Positions 1 through 8,900 of a stretch of 64,000 bases of DNA are shown here, piece by piece. The number at the start of each line of letters is the position of its first letter. The stretch's first letter is position 1. The DNA lies in the NCBI GenBank assembly GCA_934486755.1, contig CAKSQT010000002.1, forward strand, positions 1 to 64,000, in the 5' to 3' direction. Both the position numbers and the translations under genes were made by a program. Origin of the DNA: an uncultured Eubacteriales bacterium (lineage in GTDB: Bacteria > Bacillota > Clostridia > Oscillospirales > Acutalibacteraceae). The notes beneath the pieces are model-generated. The model was given only the letters and a program-made list of their open reading frames with translations. It searched no databases and was not told the origin of the DNA.

Positions 1-2
1 AT

Positions 3-821
3 AACGAGGTGCTGATACCCGACCCCGTTTATCCTGTTTATGTTGACAGCAACGTTATGAGCGGTCACAAGGTGAAGTACCTTACGGGAAATATGGAAAA
101 CGGATTTTTGCCTATGCCGACAGGGATAGAAAAGAAGCCGTACGTAATATATCTCTGTTCGCCGAACAACCCTACGGGCGCTGTTTATAACCGCGGCCAG
201 CTTAAAGAGTGGGTCGATTTTGCAAACGAAACAGGTTCGCTTATAATATTCGACTCCGCTTACGAAGCATTTATAAACGGCGGATATCCTCACTCTGTCT
301 ATGAAACAGAGGGCGCAAAAAAATGCGTAGTCGAGATATGCAGTTTTTCAAAAACAGCGGGATTTACAGGCACAAGGTGCGCTTGGAGCGTGTTCCCGAA
401 CGAACTTAAAGTCGGAGAAAACGCGCTGTCCTACCTGTGGTCGCGCCGCCAGGCGACTAAATTCAACGGCGTGCCCTATGTGGTACAGCGCGCCGCCGAG
501 GCGGCTCTCTCTGACGAGGGAATGAAGCACTGTCTTGAAGCGATAGACTATTATATGACCAACGCCCGACTTATAGCCGACGTTTTGCGCAAAAAAGGCA
601 TAGAATTTACGGGCGGCGAGAACTCACCGTATCTGTGGCTGAAATGCCCGAGCGGAATGAAATCGTGGGAGTTTTTTGACTATCTGCTCGAAGAAGCGCA
701 GATAGTCGGCACCCCGGGCGCAGGCTTCGGCGAAGCGGGCGAGGGATATTTCCGCCTGACTTCATTCGGCAGCCGTAAATCCACCGAAGAAGCGGTCAGA
801 AGATTTGAAAAAATACTGTAA
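3..821 (+). CDS. dapL: LL-diaminopimelate aminotransferase, C-terminal part
   Basis: PLP-dependent class I/II aminotransferase that converts tetrahydrodipicolinate directly to LL-diaminopimelate for lysine and peptidoglycan synthesis. The frame is open from the window edge, so the N-terminal third is missing. About 272 residues are seen against roughly 400 for the family. Visible are the substrate-loop motif PDPVYPVYVDSNVM, the SPNNPTGAVY motif, the FDSAYEAFI cofactor Asp/Tyr region and the PLP lysine in SFSKTAGFTGTR (codon 351-353). These match DapL better than other aspartate aminotransferases. DapL is typical of Clostridia that lack the succinylase route. The gene ends in a hairpin-bearing repeat. 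Confidence 0.93.
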   Translation, partial: NEVLIPDPVYPVYVDSNVMSGHKVKYLTGNMENGFLPMPTGIEKKPYVIYLCSPNNPTGAVYNRGQLKEWVDFANETGSLIIFDSAYEAFINGGYPHSVYETEGAKKCVVEICSFSKTAGFTGTRCAWSVFPNELKVGENALSYLWSRRQATKFNGVPYVVQRAAEAALSDEGMKHCLEAIDYYMTNARLIADVLRKKGIEFTGGENSPYLWLKCPSGMKSWEFFDYLLEEAQIVGTPGAGFGEAGEGYFRLTSFGSRKSTEEAVRRFEKIL

Positions 822-833
822 TTTAAAACAAAT

Positions 834-1119
834 AGGCTCACCTCTATTCAAAGAGGTGAGCCTTCTAATATCTAATGTCTAAACGGGGGGAAAAAATAAA
901 TTCTGCACAAAAACACGGTTTTTCTCTCCCTCAGTCAACTGCGTTGACAGCTCCCTCGTCAGAGGGCGCTAACGATTTTTCAATTTCATTCCGCTAAACT
1001 CTAATTTTTTATCCCGTTAAATTAACGTTTTAATTACGAATTACGCATTGCGCATTACGAATTATTACAGGTGCGGAGCGCACCGTTGTCCAACGTCTAA
1101 TGTCTAACATCTAATGTCT
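834..1119. repeat. composite intergenic repeat with terminator-like hairpin
   Basis: Non-coding spacer after dapL built of modules that recur elsewhere in the window. It contains a 12-bp perfect hairpin (834-845 with 852-863, AGGCTCACCTCT and its complement), TCTAATATCTAATGTCTAA, a CGCTAAACTCTAATTTT box (about 992-1008), an inverted TTACGAATTACGCATTGCGC stretch, the palindrome GGTGCGGAGCGCACC (about 1071-1085), and a second TCTAATGTCTAA run that enters the kinase gene. The hairpin lacks a proper U-run but probably ends dapL transcription. Confidence 0.8.
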
Positions 1120-2380
1120 TCAAAATAACACAAACGGTAAGTATTCCGTTTTCGCGGTGATAGCTTATATCGCCGTTATATTTATTGGCGGCTAACTGCA
1201 TACTTGTTATGCCTATTCCCCTATGTTTGAGCATATTATTCTCAATCTCGATTTCGGGCTTGCAGGGGTTGCTGCACACAATGACGGTTTTATCGGAAAC
1301 GGTGCGTATATTAACGGTTATCTTGCCTGCCGCACCTATTTCCCTGCAACCGTTTAAAGCGTTTTCCAAAAGATTTGAAAGGATAGCGACCATATCCATA
1401 TCGGCGATTTTTATTTCCGATTGGGTGTCCGCGCAAATGTCTATCGAAATTCCCTCGTTTTGCGCCTTGGTATAAAAGCTGTTCAATATGGCGTTGACTG
1501 TCACGTTCGGGCAAAAATCGTTGTGCTTTGCGGCATGCAGACTCTCATCATACTTCTCGATATACATAAGCGCGTCTTCGGTTTTTCCGCTTTGAAGCAT
1601 AGCGGCAACGTTTTGGCTGTGGTGCCTGAAATCGTGACGGATTGTTTTTGCGTATATCTCATTTTCCTTTGCCGCTTCAAGCTGTCCTTGCAGATACATA
1701 ACATTCTGCCTTGTAAGCTCCGCGTTGCTCTCGTCTATCATAGACCTTATCGTGCCGAAAACTATCCACAGCGTTGAACAGTAGATAATAACAGCCATTG
1801 TAAAGAAAGCGAAGTAGGACTTTGTATGAATACGGTTGTCTAAGAACAGCATCATAAAAAGCGCAAACACAATCAGAAACAAAAACGAGACAACGGAAAT
1901 CGAATACCACGTTTTGCGGCGGTTGCTTGAAACCGACCGTACCGTCGGGCGCAAACGGCGTATATAAAACCATATAATAGGGATAAGCAAAACGGTTCTT
2001 GCAATTCCCCTTACATAGTGGATAGTTCTTATCGGTTCGCCTGCCAAAATAATGTTGCATATAGCCGCCGAAATACTTCCCAATATGCTGAAAACGTTCG
2101 CATAGCTTACGAATAAAAACACCTTTTTGCACATCGGGTCGGACGAGGCAAACAGAAAGAAAAAGAAGGAAATTATGATTGTGATAATATAACCGAGAGA
2201 ATAGGTGTAGTTAAGCCCGCCGCTGTAATATAAAACGACGAAGGTAGCCACAAACGCGGCAAAGTAACCGCAGTATATAAGCACGGTCTTTTTTAAGGAG
2301 TATTTCAGTTCCGTCATTGAAAAAAGCGAAACGCAATGCGTAAGTCCGAGGAGCGACAAAAGTATTATTGTATGTATCAT
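1097..2380 (-). CDS. GHKL sensor histidine kinase (AgrC-like)
   Basis: Membrane sensor kinase of a peptide- or cell-state-responsive two-component pair. The N-terminal half (about residues 1-215) has six or so hydrophobic segments. It is followed by a short helical linker, the phospho-acceptor motif TIRHDFRHHSQN (His near residue 249) and a GHKL ATPase domain with N-box LLENALNGC and a glycine-rich stretch. This is the AgrC/ComD layout. Start ATG 2380 follows GGGAGGCGACAAACAG, and the gene overlaps the response regulator stop by 4 nt, so the two are co-translated. The last codons (TLDVRH-stop) lie inside a TCTAATGTCTAA intergenic repeat, so the native C-terminus may have been replaced. No agrB or agrD-like peptide gene is visible nearby. 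Confidence 0.88.
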   Translation of the reverse strand: MIHTIILLSLLGLTHCVSLFSMTELKYSLKKTVLIYCGYFAAFVATFVVLYYSGGLNYTYSLGYIITIIISFFFFLFASSDPMCKKVFLFVSYANVFSILGSISAAICNIILAGEPIRTIHYVRGIARTVLLIPIIWFYIRRLRPTVRSVSSNRRKTWYSISVVSFLFLIVFALFMMLFLDNRIHTKSYFAFFTMAVIIYCSTLWIVFGTIRSMIDESNAELTRQNVMYLQGQLEAAKENEIYAKTIRHDFRHHSQNVAAMLQSGKTEDALMYIEKYDESLHAAKHNDFCPNVTVNAILNSFYTKAQNEGISIDICADTQSEIKIADMDMVAILSNLLENALNGCREIGAAGKITVNIRTVSDKTVIVCSNPCKPEIEIENNMLKHRGIGITSMQLAANKYNGDISYHRENGILTVCVILKTLDVRH

Positions 2381-3105
2381 CTGTTTGTCGCCTCCCTTGT
2401 GTAAAAATCGAAGTATTTCTTTTTAATTTCCGCACGCCACCGCCTTGGAACGGGAACTCGGTCCCCGTTTGACATTTCAAGCTCTGTTTCAAGCAATCGC
2501 TGAACATAAAGGAGATTGATAATATAAGACGCGCCCACGGGCACAAAGCAATCCGCCTGCAAAAACAAAGACCTCAGCTCCGTAAGGGTCGCGCGTGTTT
2601 TAACGTTGTCGTCGGGTTTAATGTGTATCTCGGCGTTGTGGTTTTTGACCTCGACATATAATACCTTGCTAAGGTCGATACGGCGAACCTCGCGGCCGCA
2701 CAAAACGGTAATATATATTCGGTTCTGCCTTTTTTCAATAGCTCGGTCAAGCGCGTCTGTAAACCGTTCCTTTGTATAAGGCTTGGTAAGATAGTCGTAC
2801 GCGCGCAAAGCAAACGCCTCCACGGCAAAATCGGGACTTGTTGTTAAAAATATAACATCGGTACTGCCTTCGCTCCTGCTTAAAATCTCCCGTGCTGCGT
2901 CGGTGCCTAAAATACCTGGCATACAAATATCCAAGACGGCAATATCGGGAGCGCCGTTTTTTTCTACCGCGTCCAGCATATCAAAAGGGGTTGAAAAGTA
3001 TTTCACGTTAAGAAAAAGCTCCGAATGTGACGACTCGTATTCGGATATAATTTGTTTTATATTTTCAAGCTCTGCGTTTTGGTCGTCGCATATCATAATA
3101 TTCAT
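2377..3105 (-). CDS. LytTR-family response regulator (AgrA-like)
   Basis: Two-domain DNA-binding response regulator paired with the GHKL kinase downstream. The receiver domain (about 1-120) shows acidic pocket CDDQ, the phospho-Asp in VLDICMPG, the TTS switch residue and KPY. The C-terminal LytTR domain (about 140-240) has the usual beta-rich pattern with VEVKNHNAEIH. Start chosen at ATG 3105 because AGGGGGTAATGCT gives a good ribosome site and the protein then begins MNIMICDDQ. An in-frame start 27 codons upstream would add residues with no receiver homology. LytTR regulators bind paired direct repeats, and none was recognised in this intergenic region. Confidence 0.9.
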   Translation of the reverse strand: MNIMICDDQNAELENIKQIISEYESSHSELFLNVKYFSTPFDMLDAVEKNGAPDIAVLDICMPGILGTDAAREILSRSEGSTDVIFLTTSPDFAVEAFALRAYDYLTKPYTKERFTDALDRAIEKRQNRIYITVLCGREVRRIDLSKVLYVEVKNHNAEIHIKPDDNVKTRATLTELRSLFLQADCFVPVGASYIINLLYVQRLLETELEMSNGDRVPVPRRWRAEIKKKYFDFYTREATNR

Positions 3106-3240
3106 AGCATTACCCCCTGTCGCACTATGATTTGTTATACCATATATCAAGGCAAAAAGCAAGAAACGGGTTTTTCTTGAAAACAAAATAAATAGTTGGT
3201 ATAATATTTCGTAACAAATGCGGGAGTGAACGTTTTTTAA

Positions 3241-4587
3241 ATGCAGAAAAATGACATTATAGAGCTTGAAATAACCGATATAACCAACGAGGGCAGCGGC
3301 GTAGGAAAATACGGCGGTATGGCTGTATTTGTGCCTATGACCGCCGTGGGCGACAAAATATCGGCTAAAATATTAAAGGTTAAAAAGACCTATGCCTATG
3401 CTAAGTGCGAAAGCATTAACGTGCCGTCGCGGGACAGGATAGAGGTTGACTGTCCCTCTTTTAACAAATGCGGCGGCTGTGTTTTCAGACACATAAATTA
3501 CCCTGCCGAGCTTCACCTTAAAGAACGAAAGGTGTACGAGTGTATAAAAAGAATAGGCGGCGAGGATATAAAGCCTCAACCAGCCGTTCCCGCCGTATCG
3601 GAAAACGGGTATCGCAACAAGGCGCAGTATCCCGTCGGGAAAGACGGCGTAATAGGATTTTACGCAAACCATTCGCACCGCATTATACCCTGTGAAAATT
3701 GCCTTATCCACCCGCCGTTTTTCAACGACGCGGCAAAAATTTGCGGCGAATGGATAGAGGAATTCGGCGTAAGCGTTTATGACGAGGCTTCGCACAAAGG
3801 GCTTTTGCGCCACATATACATACGCTTTGCCCAAAAGACGGACGAAATAATGATAACGCTCGTTATAAACGGCGGCGGCGTACCCCATTGCGAAGTGCTT
3901 ATAAAGCGGCTTTCCGAGCGTTTCGGGACGGCGCTTAAAAGCGTTCAGATAAATATAAATAAGAGCAAAACAAACGTCATTTTAGGTGACGAATGTAGGG
4001 TTATCTTCGGCGGAGGATTTATAAACGACGTTCTTTGCGGCGTTAAGGTGCGCCTTTCGCCTATGTCGTTTTATCAGGTCAACCGAGATATGGCGGAACT
4101 GCTCTATCAAAAGGCGGCGGAATACGCCGAGCCTGAGGGCAAGAGTATTCTCGACCTTTACTGCGGCGCGGGAACGATAGGACTTTCTATGGCGGACAAG
4201 GCAAAAAGCATAATAGGCGTTGAAATAATACCCGAGGCGGTTGAGGACGCGCGTTTCAACGCGGAGCAAAACGGAATAAAAAATGCCGAATTTATATGCG
4301 GCGACGCTTCCTTTGCCGCCGCGGAGCTTACAAAACGCGGCATACACCCCGACGTTGTTATCGTAGACCCGCCGAGGAAAGGGTGCGACAGCGGACTTAT
4401 AACCGAAATAACCCGCTCTTTCAAACCGAAAAGGGTCGTATATGTATCCTGCGACCCAGCAACCCTTGCGCGCGATATAGCGGTTTTCAGAGAAAACGGA
4501 TACAAACTTAAAGAATACACCCCCGTCGATCTATTTCCCCGCACCGCGCACATAGAAACCGCCGCGCTTTTATTACCGCTTGCCTAA
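3241..4587 (+). CDS. rlmD: 23S rRNA (uracil-5-)-methyltransferase, RumA/RlmD family
   Basis: SAM-dependent RNA m5U methyltransferase. It has an N-terminal TRAM domain (about residues 1-60) and iron-sulfur cysteines C71, C77 and C80 with CENCLIHP later. The SAM site is DLYCGAGTIGL. The C-terminal catalytic motifs are DPPRKGCD and YVSCDPATLARD, where the Cys forms the covalent uridine adduct. Length 448 matches the family. The protein could act on U1939 or U747 of 23S rRNA; Gram-positive paralogues are hard to tell apart by sequence. Start ATG 3241 follows GGGAGTGAA at a slightly long spacing. The gene is divergent from the two-component pair. Confidence 0.88.
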   Translation: MQKNDIIELEITDITNEGSGVGKYGGMAVFVPMTAVGDKISAKILKVKKTYAYAKCESINVPSRDRIEVDCPSFNKCGGCVFRHINYPAELHLKERKVYECIKRIGGEDIKPQPAVPAVSENGYRNKAQYPVGKDGVIGFYANHSHRIIPCENCLIHPPFFNDAAKICGEWIEEFGVSVYDEASHKGLLRHIYIRFAQKTDEIMITLVINGGGVPHCEVLIKRLSERFGTALKSVQININKSKTNVILGDECRVIFGGGFINDVLCGVKVRLSPMSFYQVNRDMAELLYQKAAEYAEPEGKSILDLYCGAGTIGLSMADKAKSIIGVEIIPEAVEDARFNAEQNGIKNAEFICGDASFAAAELTKRGIHPDVVIVDPPRKGCDSGLITEITRSFKPKRVVYVSCDPATLARDIAVFRENGYKLKEYTPVDLFPRTAHIETAALLLPLA

Positions 4588-4660
4588 ACCGACGGTACTA
4601 ACATGCCAACGGCACTAACAAACAGCCGACACGCTTCATAATATGTATTGGAAAATAAAA

Positions 4661-4701
4661 ATTTTGCCTATATTGATTATTCGTAGAGAAAACAGGCAAA
4701 A
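4661..4701. promoter_or_regulatory. inverted repeat upstream of mazF
   Basis: An 8-bp perfect inverted repeat TTTTGCCT (4662-4669) / AGGCAAAA (4694-4701) with a 24-nt AT-rich interior lies 37 bp before the MazF start. It could be an operator or an mRNA stem. No convincing -35/-10 pair was fixed here. Confidence 0.35.
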
Positions 4702-4737
4702 ATAAACTTACAAACATATACGGAGCGTGAAACAGAA

Positions 4738-5112
4738 ATGAATATCAGGCGAGGAGAAATATACTATGCCGATCTGAGTCCCGTAGTCGGGTCAGAGCAG
4801 GGCGGCGTAAGACCTGTGCTTATCATACAAAACGATGTCGGCAACCGTTACAGCCCGACTGTTATAGCGGCGGCGATAACAAGCCAGCACGACAAAAACG
4901 AGCTTCCGACCCACATCAAGGTTGAAGCAAACGGCTGCGGACTTTCCAAAGACTCGATAGTGCTTTTAGAGCAGGTAAGAACGATAGACAAGCAGCGTTT
5001 AAAGGAGCGAATGGGCAGTCTTGACGATTCTTCAATGTTCCGCGTTGACAAGGCGCTTTCGGTCAGCTTCGGATTGCCTTTTAACAACAATATTTCGGGA
5101 ATATCTACCTGA
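4738..5112 (+). CDS. mazF: MazF/PemK-type mRNA interferase toxin
   Basis: Single-domain endoribonuclease toxin of the EndoA/NdoA type, 124 residues, near the family's 116. Diagnostic motifs are [20 protein letters not shown] at the N-terminus, RPVLIIQND, the [16 protein letters not shown] segment with the conserved Arg, and the terminal helix. It would cleave single-stranded mRNA at a short sequence. Start ATG 4738 follows the GGAG of a ...CGGAGCGTGAAACAG leader. The 150-bp region upstream contains no antitoxin-sized frame, so the antitoxin must be elsewhere or absent. Chromosomal clostridial copies often stand alone like this. Confidence 0.9.
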   Translation: MNIRRGEIYYADLSPVVGSEQGGVRPVLIIQNDVGNRYSPTVIAAAITSQHDKNELPTHIKVEANGCGLSKDSIVLLEQVRTIDKQRLKERMGSLDDSSMFRVDKALSVSFGLPFNNNISGIST

Positions 5113-5183
5113 TTGACAACCCTTGCGGCAGGATATATAATATGATTGAGTTTACTAACCACTACTGCAACGGAGAAAGCATT

Positions 5184-5771
5184 TTGAAAAGGAAATTATT
5201 AAAATTTATATCAGCCGTATCGGCATTGTTGATTGCTTTACAACCTCTTGGCGCCTTTTCGCAGAACGCCGACATAAGCATTGAAGAAGACGATGAATTT
5301 AACGTAACAGCCGCGCTCAGCTTTGCCGAAACGGCATACGGGATTTATCTTGAAGCTCGGTATGACACCGATTATTTGGAGTTTGTCTCAGCCGACAAAG
5401 ACGGGAACGACATCGGCGGTTGCGTTAAAATTTCATTTACCGAAAGCGGCGCGCTGTCGTCTGCCATTACATTGCGGTTTAAAGCCAAAAAAGGCGGCGC
5501 AACAACGGTAGATTTCCGCGAAATGTATTATGCGGGGGTCGGCGGATACGACATAGCGCTTGAAGATATTACGGTTCCCGTAAACATAACCCCAATAGTA
5601 ATGGGCGACGCGGATAACAACAAAATTGTTGACATAAGGGACCTTATACGTTTAAAAAAATACGTTTCGGGCATTGCTTGCGACATTAATTTAAAGGCGT
5701 CCGACCTGAACGGCGACGGCGCAGTAAATGCCGACGACCTTGTCCGTTTGAAGCAGCTGCTTATCGGATAA
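5184..5771 (+). CDS. secreted cohesin-like plus dockerin protein
   Basis: Small exported protein of 195 residues. TTG 5184 is chosen as start because GGAGAAAG lies at ideal spacing and the product then begins with a Lys-rich signal peptide (about 1-30, cut near FSQNA). Residues about 31-130 have the cohesin pattern: alternating strands, YDTDYLEFVSAD and ITLRFKAKKGGATTV. Residues about 137-195 form a type I dockerin with two Ca-binding loops, DADNNKIVDIRDLIRLKKY and DLNGDGAVNADDLVRLKQLL. A cohesin joined to a dockerin would make a minimal adaptor in a cellulosome-like or surface assembly. The dockerin call is firm; the cohesin call rests on pattern only. Confidence 0.75.
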   Translation: MKRKLLKFISAVSALLIALQPLGAFSQNADISIEEDDEFNVTAALSFAETAYGIYLEARYDTDYLEFVSADKDGNDIGGCVKISFTESGALSSAITLRFKAKKGGATTVDFREMYYAGVGGYDIALEDITVPVNITPIVMGDADNNKIVDIRDLIRLKKYVSGIACDINLKASDLNGDGAVNADDLVRLKQLLIG

Positions 5772-5776
5772 TTTAT

Positions 5777-5822
5777 ATCCGCGCGGAGCGCACCGACATC
5801 TAATATCTAATATCTAAGCGGC
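5777..5822. repeat. intergenic repeat modules
   Basis: Contains GCGCGGAGCGCACC and three tandem TCTAATATCTAA-type units between the dockerin gene and the surface operon. The same modules occur near 1070, 27425 and 55145. Confidence 0.75.
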
Positions 5823-5856
5823 CAATTACGCCGAAAAAATGACCAAATACGAAACG

Positions 5857-5880
5857 AACCGTCCGTAGGGGCGGTTTTTT
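5857..5880 (+). terminator. intrinsic terminator
   Basis: Stem AACCGTCC / GGGCGGTT (one G-T pair) around GTAG, ending in a run of T. It isolates the surface operon from the dockerin gene. Confidence 0.7.
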
Positions 5881-5960
5881 CGTTATATATTAGGGTGACA
5901 AACAATGTAATCTATGAATTATACGAGTTATATATGAGTTGTGAGAAAGGAAAACGGCAG

Positions 5961-8900
5961 ATGACAGAGGGTAGAAAATTTGTTGACCGCCTGACGGCGG
6001 TACCGTTAAAAAATCGTTTTTTGAGCATTATGCTGTGCGTCTGTATCGTTGTCGGCTTGGTGCCTATGCAGGCGGCGGCTGTGACCCCTGGCAGTACACA
6101 GATAAATGAGAAAATCGAGGGCGCGTTTATCAAGGCGTGGAAGAACGGTAAAACCTCTTTTAATATCAACGGCATAGACGGAAGCACAACATATCAGACC
6201 ACCTTTATGAACAGGGGATACTGCACGGCGGTTTCCGTAGACGGCGGCACGAAAAGAAGTAATCCGTCAAACCTCATTGACTCAGGCTTGCGGCTGGACG
6301 TGGATCTGTCATTGTACGGCGATAACTACGTTATGGTGCAATATACCCTGACCAACAACGGCGCAAAATCCCACGACGTTCAGGTTGGCAGTTACGCAGA
6401 TGTGATGATAGACCGCAACGACCGCGCGCCGATTTATGCCGAGACAAGCGGCGGCAACATACTGAATATGTCAGGCAGCCCCAGAAATAACTATGCCTTC
6501 AAGCTCGTTGCCACAGGATGCGATACGCTGTGGTACGGGTTTTATGGCAACAGATTTGAAGAATGTTTTACAAATATGACAGATCGCGGACCGAGCAATA
6601 AATATAAAGGGGACAGCGCCCTTGCCTATTCGTGGAAAACGGTTGTCGCTCCCGGCGAAACGTGGACGCGCTGCGTCCTTATCGGCACGGGCAGTTTGGC
6701 TCAGATGAATTTGGAGACTCCGACTATTCCGAAGCCTGACGAGCTTATACCCGATCCTGCAATTAGCCTGAGTACGGGTGAAATATACCTCACCGAGGGG
6801 GACGATATGCCTGATTGGGGGGACTATATCACCCGCTTGGTCGGAACGGTAAGCACCTCGGGCGCACCCACCAATACCAACACTACGGGGACATATAACG
6901 TTACCTACACGGCGAAAAATAACAACAAGACCGCCAAAGCCACGCTGAAAGTCAATATCCTCCCGAGACCTGCGGAACTTTCAAAGACAACCTATTCCGC
7001 ACAGACAAACGCTTTCGCTCTGTCTGCAACAATGAACTATACGGGCGGCTTAAATTGGACGGAAACGGGCTTTGTCTACGGTGTTGTCTCAAAACCCACT
7101 TTGACCCAAAACGACGGCACGGTTAAAACGAGCAGTGCCGTCAGCAGTAAAGGCGGCAAGCTGACCGCCACCGTGAAAAAGAGCAGTCTTGTCAGAGGCT
7201 TGCAATACTACGCCCGCGCCTACGCCAAAACGGCGGACGGCACGGTTATCTACGGCGACAGCAGTACTCGTTTTGGGGTCGGAGTGCCTAATTACGGCAC
7301 TTTCTCCGTAATTAACAACAATAACAACACATTTACTATAAGCCGCGATAAATCGGACGGCGCTCAGACCGTCTATTACCGCACGGTAAACGGCTCCGCC
7401 GTGGGCGGTACGCATTTTAAACACGCATACGGCAAGCTGGCATTTGCCGACGGTGAAAAATCAAAAACCGTAACCGTGACAGAATACGCTGTGTATACTC
7501 AATACAGCAATTTGGCTGTCACCGCATATTCCAATGCCGACCGCACATATCAGTTAGAAATTTACCGCGTTGACGGCGGCGCGACTGTCGGCACTCGCAG
7601 GGCAACGCGGACGATGAAGAAAAACAGCAGTTATACAATTAACCGAAATACTTACAGCACGGAAATATCCTATGTGAACGTTGCCAAAACCGCCAGCGGC
7701 AAGAACGGTAAGCAGATAGCGGACGCAACGGGAGATCAAGGATCGAAGAAATCCAATGTTAATTTTATAACCAGCAGATTCGGTACAAATTACAGCACTT
7801 CAACCAAGCTTTCCGACTATTATTCGGGAAATCTATTGACCTATCTGGAAAAAACCTGCGGCAGTTGGCTTTACCGCTACGAAATGTATGCCTATGAACA
7901 GGAGGACGGATGGGAACACGCCTATATTGGCACAGAGCCAGTTCAAGACACCTTTTATGATGTAGGAACAAACGGCGACGCAGTGAAAAATCTTGCAGGA
8001 CAGCTTTGGGCGTGTACCTTCCAGCAGGGAAAAGGCGATAATCAAAACCTATACAAATTCCCGACTACCGAAAGCGGCGGCAGAGAGAACAGCCGCAAAC
8101 CGTATAGTTGGGCTGGCGTGGGATATCAAAAAAAGAATAGCACATTCTATGTGAAACCAAATAAAGACCAATCTTGCTACCTTTATTTCAGCGCTACGGG
8201 AAGCGACAGCGATATATGGTGGATCAACGGCCTGACAAGTTACGCCCTGCCGTATGATACCGAAGGACCGTATGCGATTGCTATGGCACCGATGGCAGGC
8301 GGAACATACCTCGCCGGCGACAGCATTACGATTGCTCTCGTTTTCAATGAAATTGTGGACAAAACCAACAGCAGTCTGAGCAGTAGCTGCACGATAGAAA
8401 CAAGCTGGGGAAAATTTAGCTACGTCGGCGGTGAGGATACCAATGTACTTTACTTTAAAGGTACGGTTCCTGAGGGCACTTCAAAAACAATCACACTAAA
8501 CAGAGTTACCTGCTACGATAAGATCAAGGATATGAGCGGAAACAACTCCATGTATCTACTTTATGACAGCAGCGGTTCGGTAAAAACAACCATCACTCGC
8601 GGCACAGCAACAGCACCCACCGTTAATGTTGAGACTCCGACTAACAGCAGCGGCACTCTTACAAGCACAATAACCGCTAAGTACGCCGCCAAACTGGAAT
8701 ATGCGTGGGGCACCTCATCGGCGGTCCCGACTTACGGCTGGACGACCGCAAGCAGCACAAAAAGCGTGTCGGTCAAGACTGTGCGCGCCGCAGGCACGTA
8801 TTATCTTCACGCCCGTGCCACCAACAGCGACGGAATAGTGGAAACAGCCTATAAATCCGTAACGGTTCCGTCCTCAGGAACAGGCGCGCAGATAACCCCT

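Noticed and set aside
1097..3105. Complete agr quorum-sensing locus
   Set aside because: Kinase and LytTR regulator resemble AgrC/AgrA, but no AgrB membrane peptidase or AgrD-like peptide frame was found on either side.
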